Below, in pieces: positions 5,364 to 11,518 of a stretch of 12,280 nucleotides of DNA. Source of the stretch: an uncultured Oscillospiraceae bacterium (GTDB lineage Bacteria > Bacillota > Clostridia > Oscillospirales > Ruminococcaceae); the NCBI GenBank assembly GCA_910578965.1, contig CAJTSP010000078.1, forward strand, positions 1-12,280. The letters run 5' to 3'. The translations under genes and the position numbers were made by a program. Position 1 is the stretch's first letter. Each line of letters starts with the position of its first letter. Under the pieces are notes generated by a model. It was not told where the DNA came from. It saw only the letters and a program-made list of their open reading frames with translations, and made no database searches.

Positions 5364-6443
5364 ATGGAAGAGGGTCAGGTTCGGGTTGGCCTTGCGGGGT
5401 TTGGAATGTCGGGGCAGGTGTTTCACGCGCCGTTTTTAGCTGCCGACCCGCGTTTTGCCCTTAAAAAGGTTTATGAGCGCAGCACCGACCATGCCAAACG
5501 TGCCTATCCGCAGATCGAGCTGGTACGCAGCTTTGAAGGGCTGCTGACGCCGGATATCGACCTGGTGGTGATTACCACCCCCAACCAGTACCATGTCCCC
5601 ATGGCGGCCCAGGCGGTTCGGGCGGGCAAGCATGTGATAACGGAAAAGCCGGTAGCGGCCCAAAGCGGGCAGGCGGCCGGCATTTGCCGGCTGGCAAGGG
5701 AGTGCGGGGTGCTTTTTTCGGTTTACCAAAACCGCCGGTTGGACGGCGATTTCCTCACCGTAAAAAAGCTGGTTGAGGCCGGGCGGCTGGGCGACGTGCT
5801 GGACTATGAGTGCCATTTTGACCGGTTTGTGCAGGGGCCGAGCAAAAAGCCCTGGAAACGGGCCGGCGGGGAGGGGGTGGATACCCTGTACGACCTCGGT
5901 ATCCACCTGATTGACCAGGCGTATGCCCTGTTTGGAATGCCGGACGAGGTTTATGCCGACCTGTGCAGCCAGCGGCCGGAGTCCCCGGGTGTCGACCGGT
6001 TTACCGTGAGCCTGTACTACCCGGGCAAAAAGGCCGTGCTGGCTGCCGGGGAGGTGGTTGCCATGCCCGGCCCGCGCTTTATGGTGCACGGCACAAGGGG
6101 CAGCTTCCTCAAGTACGGGCAGGACCCGCAGGAAAGCCGGCTGCTGGGCGGGCAGCGCCCCGGCGGGCCGGATTGGGGCCGGGATGACCCCGATGCCTTC
6201 GGTACCCTTTGCACGGCCGGGCCGCAGGGCCTGCAGCGGCAGGCTGTCGAAACCGAAATAGGGAATTACGGGCTTTATTACGATAATTTTTATAAAACCC
6301 TGTGCGGCGAGGAAACGCTGATGGTAAACCCGGAGGAATGTGTGGAGGTACTGCGTATCCTGGAGGCGGCGCAGCGCAGCAGCGCCCAAAAACGGCGGAT
6401 AGGCATGGCCTCTGGCGAGGGAAAGGAGCGGGGCGCAACATAA
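5364..6443 (+). CDS. Gfo/Idh/MocA-family NAD(P)-dependent oxidoreductase (scyllo-inositol dehydrogenase-like)
   Basis: 359 residues, normal for the family. The N-terminal Rossmann domain opens with R-V-G-L-A-G-F-G-M-S-G-Q-V-F-H-A-P-F, a sequence type typical of the IolW/YdgJ branch (NADP-dependent scyllo-inositol dehydrogenases). T-T-P-N-Q-Y-H (71-77) and the catalytic E-K-P (Lys95) follow. The substrate domain carries Y-D-L-G-I-H-L-I-D-Q (176-185) with the conserved D177 and H181. It should oxidise a hydroxyl of a sugar or cyclitol to a ketone with NAD(P). The start is fixed by AAAGGAGG (5348-5355), 8 bases upstream. One base separates its stop from the MATE gene, so they are co-transcribed. 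The TIM-barrel isomerase-like gene downstream fits a shared polyol or sugar pathway. The exact substrate is inferred only from motif resemblance. Confidence 0.9.
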   Translation: MEEGQVRVGLAGFGMSGQVFHAPFLAADPRFALKKVYERSTDHAKRAYPQIELVRSFEGLLTPDIDLVVITTPNQYHVPMAAQAVRAGKHVITEKPVAAQSGQAAGICRLARECGVLFSVYQNRRLDGDFLTVKKLVEAGRLGDVLDYECHFDRFVQGPSKKPWKRAGGEGVDTLYDLGIHLIDQAYALFGMPDEVYADLCSQRPESPGVDRFTVSLYYPGKKAVLAAGEVVAMPGPRFMVHGTRGSFLKYGQDPQESRLLGGQRPGGPDWGRDDPDAFGTLCTAGPQGLQRQAVETEIGNYGLYYDNFYKTLCGEETLMVNPEECVEVLRILEAAQRSSAQKRRIGMASGEGKERGAT

Positions 6444-6444
6444 C

Positions 6445-7821
6445 ATGGACCTGCATGCACGCACCGCCGCACGGCGACCTTTGGCCGGTGCGCGGGATAT
6501 GACCCAGGGCAGCATCTACGCCCTGATGGTGGGTTTTGCGCTGCCGGTGCTCTTCAGCCAGTTGTTCCAGCAGTTGTATAACACGGCGGACGCCTTTATT
6601 GTGGGGCGATGCCTGGGCACCAACGCCCTGGCGGCGGTTACCTCGTCTGGCACGTTGATCTTTTTGATGATCAGTTTTTTTATGGGCACGGCCATGGGCG
6701 CCTCGGTGGTCATCTCGCGGTATTTTGGCGCGGGCAGCGCCGGCAATGTTTCCCGTGCGATCCATACCGTGCTGGCCTTTGGGCTGGTGAGCGGCCTGGC
6801 GCTTACGGTGGTGGGAGTGGCCTTTACCCCTACCTTCCTTGCCTGGATGCAGACTGCCCCCGAAGTGATGCCCGAAGCGGTGGAATATTTTCGCTATTAC
6901 TTTCTGGGCTCGCTGCCGCTGGTGCTCTACAACATCTGCCGCAGCGTTATAAACGCCCTGGGCGACAGCCGGCGTCCGCTCTATTACCTCATCATATCCT
7001 CGGTGCTCAACGTCCTGCTGGACCTTTTGTTCCTGGCCGTCTTCCATTGGGGGGTCTGGTCGGCAGCCATAGCCACCGTGCTGTCCCAAGCCGTGAGCGT
7101 TGTGCTCTGCATGGCCTACCTGCTGCGGGAGGGCAATATCTTTACGGTGCAGTTGGGTAAGATCCGCTTCCATCGGGACATGCTTTCCGAGATCATGCGC
7201 TACGGCCTGCCTTCCGGTGTGCAAAATTCGGTCATTGCCTTTGCTAATGTGATCGTACAGTCCCAAATCAACTCGTTTGGCAGCCTGGCCATGGCCGCCT
7301 ACGGCACCCATGCCAAAATCGAGGGCTTTGGCTTTTTGCCCATCACCAGCTTCAATATGGCAAGCACCACCTTTATCAGCCAGAACCTTGGGGCAAAGCA
7401 GTACGAGCGGGCCAAAAAGGGGGCGCGGTTCAGCATCCTCGCGGCGGTGTTGCTGGCCGAGGCTATTGGCGCATGCTGCTACTTCTTTGCCCCGCAGCTC
7501 ATTGCTTTGTTCGACCAAACCCCCGGGGTCATCGCGCTGGGGGTAAAGCAGGCCCGCACGGTGGCGCTGTTTTACTGCCTGCTGGCCTTTTCCCACTCGG
7601 TGGCGGCGGTTTGCCGGGGCGCAGGCAAGGCCTTTGTGCCCATGTGCGTCATGCTGTCGGTGTGGTGCGTCATCCGTATCCTCTATATCATGCTGGTTAT
7701 GCGCCTGGCCGGCGAGATCGGCTATATCTATTGGGCTTATCCCCTTACCTGGGGTATCAGCTCGGTGATTTACCTTGTATACTATCTGCGGTCAGATTGG
7801 GTACATGGGTTTGAGCAGTAA
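6445..7821 (+). CDS. MATE-family multidrug/metabolite efflux transporter
   Basis: 458 residues, a typical MATE length with about 12 hydrophobic segments in two homologous halves. N-half marks are M-T-Q-G-S-I-Y then L-P-V-L-F-S-Q-L-F-Q-Q-L-Y-N-T-A-D-A-F-I-V-G-R. The C-half begins near residue 245 with Y-G-L-P-S-G-V-Q-N and contains F-L-P-I-T-S-F-N-M-A-S-T-T-F-I-S-Q-N-L-G-A. MATE carriers export cationic drugs or metabolites in exchange for Na+ or H+. The start is the least certain point: ATG 6445 follows the upstream stop by one base, but the nearest Shine-Dalgarno (AAAGGAG, 6422-6428) is 16 bases away. ATG 6499 (M-T-Q-G) has no ribosome site, so 6445 with coupled translation is preferred. Its cargo is unknown. 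Confidence 0.93.
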   Translation: MDLHARTAARRPLAGARDMTQGSIYALMVGFALPVLFSQLFQQLYNTADAFIVGRCLGTNALAAVTSSGTLIFLMISFFMGTAMGASVVISRYFGAGSAGNVSRAIHTVLAFGLVSGLALTVVGVAFTPTFLAWMQTAPEVMPEAVEYFRYYFLGSLPLVLYNICRSVINALGDSRRPLYYLIISSVLNVLLDLLFLAVFHWGVWSAAIATVLSQAVSVVLCMAYLLREGNIFTVQLGKIRFHRDMLSEIMRYGLPSGVQNSVIAFANVIVQSQINSFGSLAMAAYGTHAKIEGFGFLPITSFNMASTTFISQNLGAKQYERAKKGARFSILAAVLLAEAIGACCYFFAPQLIALFDQTPGVIALGVKQARTVALFYCLLAFSHSVAAVCRGAGKAFVPMCVMLSVWCVIRILYIMLVMRLAGEIGYIYWAYPLTWGISSVIYLVYYLRSDWVHGFEQ

Positions 7822-7838
7822 ACCAGCCGTGCCTGCGC

Positions 7839-7870
7839 GGGCGAATGCTCCCGCAAAAGCATATTCGCCC
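7839..7870 (+). terminator. Hairpin after the MATE gene
   Basis: GGGCGAATGCT (7839-7849) pairs with AGCAT-at-TCGCCC (7858-7870) with one 2-base bulge and an 8-base loop, starting 17 bases after the MATE stop codon. The T-run behind it is short and offset (TTTT at 7881-7884), so termination may be incomplete. Confidence 0.5.
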
Positions 7871-7900
7871 ATCGAGGCCGTTTTGGTCTGAACCCTGCCC

Positions 7901-7929
7901 TTGCCGCACCGGGCAGGCTGTGGTATACT
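7901..7929 (+). promoter_or_regulatory. Promoter of the TIM-barrel isomerase-like gene
   Basis: TTGCCG (7901-7906), 17-base spacer, TATACT (7924-7929), preceded by the extended -10 TGG. The predicted leader is about 90 nt. It contains a tight stem GAGGGG/CCCCTC (7988-7993 / 7997-8002, 3-base loop) 8 bases before the ribosome site AAGGAGG (8011-8017). This makes the next two genes an independent unit. Confidence 0.65.
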
Positions 7930-8025
7930 GGCTGCAGAAAGGCATCGCCCGTAAGGCCCGGGGGTGCCGCCAAAAAATCGCGGGCGGGAGGGGGCGCCCC
8001 TCTGCCGGCAAAGGAGGGCACGACC

Positions 8026-9006
8026 ATGCTGCTGTCTTCGGTGAACAGCGATTACAACAACGACCTGCACAGTTGGAAAGAGATTGAGCGCCAGGTGCTC
8101 AACATCGCCAAGGCGGGCTTTACCCACACCCAGTGGATCCACGATTGGGATGGCGAATACCTCTACAGCCCCAGCGAGATGTTCCAGGTGCGGGACCTTT
8201 TGAGGGGCTGTGGCGTCAAGGCCCACACCATCCACGCCAGCGAGGGTGGGCGGCGCACCGCTGTGGTGAACGGGCGGACGGTGTTTCGCAACGGGGAGCG
8301 GTTTGAGGAAATCCGCAAGGACTATACCTCGGCCAACGAGTACACCCGGCTTGCAGGGGTGGATCTGCTCAAAAACCGCATCGACCTGTGCAGCCGGATC
8401 GGCGCGGGGGCTATGGTGCTGCACATGCAGTTACCTTGGCGCTGGTTCGCCCAAAACCCCCAGAACAAGGACGACTATTTCCGGCAGGTGTACAAAAGCT
8501 TTGATGAGCTACAGCCCTATGCCAGGGCGGCGGGGGTCAGAGTAGCGCTCGAAAACCTGATCGTTACCCCCTGGCAGCTCCAGGAGGAGCAGTTCGACCG
8601 CTTGTTTGACCGGTACGACCCGGACTTTTTGGGTTTTACCTATGATTCCGGCCATGCCACCCTGCAGTGCTGCCACGATTATTACTATTTCCTGCGCAAG
8701 TATCATACTCGGCTGTATGCCACCCATCTGCAGGAGAACCGCGGCATCGATCCCGCCCTCAACAACGACGACGCCGAGGCGCTGGCCCACGACAGCCACT
8801 GGGTACCGATGGACGAGCGCGGTGGCCTGATCGACTGGGACGAGATTGCCAAATGGGTAGCAAAGGCCCCCCTGGACCTGCCGGCCGATTTTGAGGTGGG
8901 TATATCCGGCAGTACTCCCGAGGAGGAGTTTGCGCAGTTGGTTGCATGCCGCAAAACGGCCGAACGGTTCTATCAGATGGTATTGGCGCACAAGGCGGAG
9001 GGCTGA
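8026..9006 (+). CDS. Sugar-phosphate isomerase/epimerase-like TIM-barrel protein (xylose isomerase-like/AP endonuclease 2 fold)
   Basis: 326 residues with the PF01261-type pattern: Q-V-L-N-I-A-K-A-G-F-T-H-T-Q (strand 1 region), H-T-I-H-A-S (67-72), M-V-L-H-M (130-134), V-A-L-E-N (173-177), Y-D-S-G-H-A (206-211), Y-A-T-H-L-Q-E-N (231-238), and G-L-I-D-W-D-E-I. Probable metal ligands are E176, D207, H234 and E290 (D-F-E-V-G). H210 and H258 complete the usual active-site set. Relatives isomerise or epimerise keto-sugars or cyclitol intermediates (IolE, IolI, tagatose epimerase types); I cannot choose among them. Because metal residues are intact it is probably an enzyme rather than a structural relic. 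Start: AAGGAGG 8 bases upstream. The nearby Gfo/Idh dehydrogenase suggests linked polyol metabolism. Confidence 0.85.
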   Translation: MLLSSVNSDYNNDLHSWKEIERQVLNIAKAGFTHTQWIHDWDGEYLYSPSEMFQVRDLLRGCGVKAHTIHASEGGRRTAVVNGRTVFRNGERFEEIRKDYTSANEYTRLAGVDLLKNRIDLCSRIGAGAMVLHMQLPWRWFAQNPQNKDDYFRQVYKSFDELQPYARAAGVRVALENLIVTPWQLQEEQFDRLFDRYDPDFLGFTYDSGHATLQCCHDYYYFLRKYHTRLYATHLQENRGIDPALNNDDAEALAHDSHWVPMDERGGLIDWDEIAKWVAKAPLDLPADFEVGISGSTPEEEFAQLVACRKTAERFYQMVLAHKAEG

Positions 9007-9032
9007 CACGGGGGCGTGGGACCCCCAAAATG

Positions 9033-9055
9033 CCGGGCGGGGCCGCGCCGCCCGG
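9033..9055 (+). promoter_or_regulatory. Perfect hairpin adjoining the ArsC/Spx-like gene's ribosome site
   Basis: CCGGGCGG (9033-9040) pairs exactly with CCGCCCGG (9048-9055), loop 7 bases. The stem ends 3 bases before GAGGAGG (9059-9065). No T-tract follows, so it probably affects mRNA processing or ribosome access within a two-gene unit rather than ending transcription. A weaker GGGGG/CCCCC pairing lies just upstream (about 9010-9026). Confidence 0.45.
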
Positions 9056-9073
9056 TTCGAGGAGGAAAACGCG

Positions 9074-9454
9074 ATGCTGTTGCTTGTGGAATATCCTGCC
9101 TGCTCGACCTGCCAAAAGGCCCGCAGATGGCTAAAGGCGGCCGGGGTGCCCTTTGAGAGCCGGCACATCAAGGAGCAAAACCCCACTGCCGCCGAGCTTA
9201 GGGAATGGCAGGCCCGCAGCGGCCTTGCGTTGCGCCGGTTTTTTAACGCCGGCGGGGCTTTGTACCGTTCGCTGCAGCTTAAGGACAAGCTGCCCGGCAT
9301 GAGCGAGGCCGAGCAGATAGGGCTGCTTGCTGCCGACGGGATGCTGGTAAAGCGGCCGTTGCTGGTAGGGGAGGATTTTGTGCTGGCCGGCTTTAGGGAG
9401 GCCGAATGGCAGGCTGCGCTGGACAGGCGGCAGGCCGGCAAAACCATGGGATAA
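9074..9454 (+). CDS. ArsC/Spx-family thioredoxin-fold protein
   Basis: 126 residues. ATG 9074 is preferred over upstream in-frame codons because GAGGAGG lies 8 bases before it and the family N-terminus (V-E-Y-P-A-C-S-T-C-Q-K-A-R) begins there. The C10-S-T-C13 redox motif, the F-N-A-G-G-x-x-Y-R segment (57-65) and the K-R-P-L-L-V stretch (93-98) are typical of ArsC-like, YffB-like and Spx/MgsR proteins. Such proteins act as arsenate-reductase relatives or as RNA-polymerase-binding redox regulators. No ars genes are nearby, so arsenic detoxification is not supported by context, and the CxxC would equally suit an Spx-like sensor. It lies 67 bases after the TIM-barrel gene and is probably co-transcribed with it. 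Confidence 0.85.
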   Translation: MLLLVEYPACSTCQKARRWLKAAGVPFESRHIKEQNPTAAELREWQARSGLALRRFFNAGGALYRSLQLKDKLPGMSEAEQIGLLAADGMLVKRPLLVGEDFVLAGFREAEWQAALDRRQAGKTMG

Positions 9455-9475
9455 AAATCAAGAGGCAGGGCTCTT

Positions 9476-9511
9476 GCAGGATCAAGCCGTAGCGGCGGCT
9501 TGTACCCCTGC
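9476..9511. other. Extended stem-loop between the ArsC/Spx-like gene and its terminator
   Basis: GCAGG (9476-9480) pairs with CCTGC (9507-9511) as an outer stem; CAAGCCG (9483-9489) pairs exactly with CGGCTTG (9496-9502) inside, with a 6-base loop. It sits in the 3' region of the upstream gene, in the 152-base gap before the FAD oxidoreductase stop. Its role is unknown; it could be a 3' stabiliser or part of a small RNA ending at the next terminator. Confidence 0.35.
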
Positions 9512-9534
9512 ATAGGCAAAGCCTTGGAAAAAGC

Positions 9535-9587
9535 AAAAATCTGCACCGGTTCAAGCGTTGCCTGCCTGGCCGGATGCAGATTTTTTT
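9535..9587. terminator. Strong bidirectional intrinsic terminator
   Basis: AAAAATCTGCA-CCGG (9535-9549) pairs with CCGG-a-TGCAGATTTTT (9570-9585), with one bulged A, and ends in a run of seven T (9581-9587). The opposite strand has the matching T-run from the A-stretch at 9535-9539. It separates the ArsC/Spx-like gene (+) from the FAD oxidoreductase (-), so it should stop both. Confidence 0.88.
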
Positions 9588-9606
9588 GCATTGCCATTTT
9601 TGTGGG

Positions 9607-10953
9607 CTATTGTTTTGCGCTGCCTTCTTTGGCGGCTCTTGGCTGAGCGCTGCCTGCCCCGGGCTTACCGTGCATAGCGGGGTTATCGGCGAGAGCCCCG
9701 TCGTATTCAAAGCGGGAGCCGTGGCAGGGGCAGTCCCAGCTATGCTCTGCGGGATTGTAGTGCAGGGCGCAGCCCATGTGGGGGCAACGGGGGACGGTTG
9801 GGGTCAAAAGGCCCAGCACGGATTCCAGCCCGTTTACCGCTAACTGGGGGCGGAGCATCGTGCGGGAAGGGGAAAATACCGCCTCATAGGGGCTGCTTTG
9901 ATTCAGAAGAAGGTCGGTTAAGACCATGGCTGCCACCATGGAGGAGGTCATACCCCACTTATTAAAGCCGGCTGCCACGTATAGCCCGGGGGTGCGCCGG
10001 GAATACAGCCCGATATAAGGCATGCCGTCCAGGGTCATGCAGTCCTGCGCGGCCCAGTGTGCGGTGACCTGCGCACCGGGCCAGTGGCTGCGTGCAAAAC
10101 CCTCCAGCTCCCGCCAGCCGTTGCTTTGTTTGCCCGTGCGGTGGCCGCCGCCTCCCAAAAGCAGCAGATCCCCGTAATTCCGGAACGACAGCCCTTTTTC
10201 GTCCTCATCCAGATACATGCCGCCGAGCTTTGGGGCGTTTTTGAGGGCCAGCAGATAGGAGCGGTGCTGATACAGCTTGAGAAAATAGCATCCGTGCCGG
10301 TTAAGCAGGGGAAAGTGGGTGGCAACAATGATCCTGTTTGCCAAGATCGTGCCGGCATTTGTAACCGCCCTGCCGGGGGAGAGCTCCCAGACCTTGGTAT
10401 GCTCAAAGATCCGCAGGCCGCTGGCCAGGGCGGCGGCAAATTTCAGAGGATGGAACTGGGCCTGGCGTGCAAATTTAATGGCCCCCGCCGTGGCAAAGGG
10501 GAGGGGGAGCCGCTCTTCAAATTCAGCGGCAAAGCCCAGCCGGTTAAGGGCAGCCAGTTCTCGCCGGAGCCTTTTGGGCCGGCGCAGGGAGTAGACAAAG
10601 GCGTCCTGTTCTTCAAAGCCGCAGTCGATGCCCCGGCATAGGGTCCGGTACTCCTCTAGCGCCGCCTGGTTGGCCTGCAGATACAGCCGGGCAGTTTTAG
10701 GGCCAAATTGCCGGATCAGCCTCTCGCAGAGAAGGCCGTGCTGAAAGGTAATCTTTGCGGTGGTGCCTTTGGTAATGCCGCCGCAGATACGGCCCGCCTC
10801 TACCAAGGCATAGTCCGCCCCGGCCTGGGCCAGCCGGTGCGCGCATAAAAGCCCCGCCATGCCGCCGCCGATGATCAGCACATCGGTTTTAAGGTCTGAG
10901 CCGAGGGGCGCGAACTGAGGAAGCCGCGCCGTTTGCGTCCAGATCGAATCCAT
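9607..10953 (-). CDS. FAD-dependent oxidoreductase with C-terminal Rieske [2Fe-2S] site
   Basis: 448 residues. The DAO-type FAD domain starts with D-V-L-I-I-G-G-G-M-A-G (24-34) and an acidic residue at the end of strand 2 (E52); a G-G-I-T-K-G-T-T-A-K-I-T loop follows. Near the end of the FAD part is G-L-Y-V-A-A-G-F-N-K-W-G-M-T. The C terminus carries Rieske boxes C390-P-H392-M-G-C395 and C408-P-C410-H411-G-S. C390, H392, C408 and H411 are the expected cluster ligands; C395 and C410 could form the stabilising disulfide. Only about 25 residues separate the FAD part from box 1, so the usual N-terminal beta layer of the Rieske domain is short or missing. A Pro/Ala/Gly-rich tail ends the protein. 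Its substrate is unknown. Start: GAGGTG (complement of 10959-10964), 5 bases upstream. Confidence 0.9.
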   Translation of the reverse strand: MDSIWTQTARLPQFAPLGSDLKTDVLIIGGGMAGLLCAHRLAQAGADYALVEAGRICGGITKGTTAKITFQHGLLCERLIRQFGPKTARLYLQANQAALEEYRTLCRGIDCGFEEQDAFVYSLRRPKRLRRELAALNRLGFAAEFEERLPLPFATAGAIKFARQAQFHPLKFAAALASGLRIFEHTKVWELSPGRAVTNAGTILANRIIVATHFPLLNRHGCYFLKLYQHRSYLLALKNAPKLGGMYLDEDEKGLSFRNYGDLLLLGGGGHRTGKQSNGWRELEGFARSHWPGAQVTAHWAAQDCMTLDGMPYIGLYSRRTPGLYVAAGFNKWGMTSSMVAAMVLTDLLLNQSSPYEAVFSPSRTMLRPQLAVNGLESVLGLLTPTVPRCPHMGCALHYNPAEHSWDCPCHGSRFEYDGALADNPAMHGKPGAGSAQPRAAKEGSAKQ

Positions 10954-10996
10954 CCTATCACCTCGCTTGGGGTTAGGATGGCTGCGGTTTGGCGGG

Positions 10997-11024
10997 ATTA
11001 TACCGGGCGCAGGCCGTGACCCAA
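10997..11024 (-). promoter_or_regulatory. Promoter of the FAD/Rieske oxidoreductase
   Basis: A perfect TATAAT on the - strand (complement of 10997-11002), with TTGGGT 16 bases upstream (complement of 11019-11024) as a poor -35. The predicted start near 10990 gives a leader of roughly 37 nt. The weak -35 may mean an activator is needed. Confidence 0.55.
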
Positions 11025-11027
11025 GGC

Positions 11028-11201
11028 TCCCTTTTGCCCTTTGTGTTAAGTCCAGTTTCTTGGCTTTTTGTCAGAATAGCTAACGGGGGCAATTGCTTGC
11101 AGCAGATAGCTGCCCAATAAACTCTTGATTTATCGCTCTAATCATAGCGCGTTTGTTAAATTTCCAGGACTTTGAGGCAACAACGCAAAGGGCAAAAGGG
11201 A
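11028..11201. mobile_element. MITE-like 174-bp element with 20-bp terminal inverted repeats
   Basis: Left end 11028-11047 and right end 11182-11201 are inverted copies matching at 19 of 20 bases; the only difference is T at 11044 versus the complement of G at 11185. The inside is visibly richer in A and T than the genes around it and has no credible ORF. AAGTCC (11048-11053) and GGACTT (11167-11172) add subterminal complementarity. GCAGC-AGATA-GCTGC and CGCT/AGCG small stems lie inside. No clean target duplication is visible; flanks show only a loose ACCCAAGG / ACCCCAAAGG resemblance. A non-coding RNA with paired ends is the alternative. Confidence 0.45.
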
Positions 11202-11217
11202 TACCCCAAAGGAGCCG

Positions 11218-11246
11218 TTGCACGCCGGGCCAGAACCTGTTATAAT
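11218..11246 (+). promoter_or_regulatory. Promoter of the MFS transporter gene
   Basis: TTGCAC (11218-11223), exactly 17 bases, then perfect TATAAT (11241-11246). Transcription would start near 11253, about 265 nt before the MFS start codon. It begins 16 bases after the right end of the inverted-repeat element. Confidence 0.75.
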
Positions 11247-11251
11247 AACAG
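11237..11251. promoter_or_regulatory. Candidate operator palindrome over the MFS -10 box
   Basis: CTGTTAT-A-ATAACAG is a perfect 7-1-7 inverted repeat centred on 11244, inside the TATAAT. A dimeric repressor bound here would block RNA polymerase. No regulator gene is visible in the window. Part of the symmetry comes from the -10 sequence itself, which lowers its weight. Confidence 0.45.
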
Positions 11252-11252
11252 A

Positions 11253-11518
11253 AAGCACCGGGGCAATGCGGCGGCAGGGCAAATGGCGGAGGCACACCCA
11301 AAAGCTGTGTAGCCGCGCTTGCCCCGGCAAACCGAAAGGAAATAAAACAACCTATGAACAGCCCAACCTGAGGCCATATCCAGATAGAGTCACAGCCCGG
11401 CGGGCCGCCAAAGGCGGATCCGCTTTGTTGCGTTTACCCGGATATGTTTGCAGGGCGGCGGGGGCATTGCTCTCGTATGCTTTTTGCACCGCCCTGCGCA
11501 GGAAGGAGCTGTTTTTTT
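11253..11518 (+). promoter_or_regulatory. Long structured 5' leader of the MFS gene
   Basis: CCGGGGCAA (11258-11266) pairs exactly with TTGCCCCGG (11319-11327), enclosing further stems (GCGGC/GCCGC; GGCACAC with GTGT-a-GCC). A second perfect stem, GCAGGGCGG (11450-11458) with CCGCCCTGC (11489-11497), ends just before the ribosome site AAGGAG (11503-11508). Between them are a 10-bp palindrome GCGGATCCGC (11414-11423) and tiny ORFs: ATG 11354 (M-N-S-P-T, stop 11369-11371) 13 bases after AAAGGA, and ATG 11283 (9 codons) with a poor ribosome site. No known riboswitch class is recognised. Translational or attenuation control of an efflux gene is plausible. Confidence 0.5.

Noticed and set aside
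6109..7596. 495-codon open frame on the - strand
   Set aside because: Antisense to the Gfo/Idh and MATE genes, rich in His, Gln and Arg, with no family features; a codon-bias shadow.
8509..9597. 362-codon open frame on the - strand
   Set aside because: Lies opposite the TIM-barrel and ArsC/Spx-like genes and crosses the strong terminator at 9535-9587; no motif.
10057..10641. 194-codon open frame on the + strand
   Set aside because: Antisense to the FAD/Rieske gene, whose FAD and Rieske motifs are clear; no supporting features of its own.
11017..11211. Target-site duplication around the 174-bp inverted-repeat element
   Set aside because: The best flanking match (ACCCAAGG versus ACCCCAAAGG) needs two length changes and is offset from the repeat ends, so it is not convincing.
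11253..11518. A known riboswitch or T-box in the MFS leader
   Set aside because: I do not see the conserved core of any class I know, such as a B12 box or T-box sequence; it is kept only as an unclassified structured leader.
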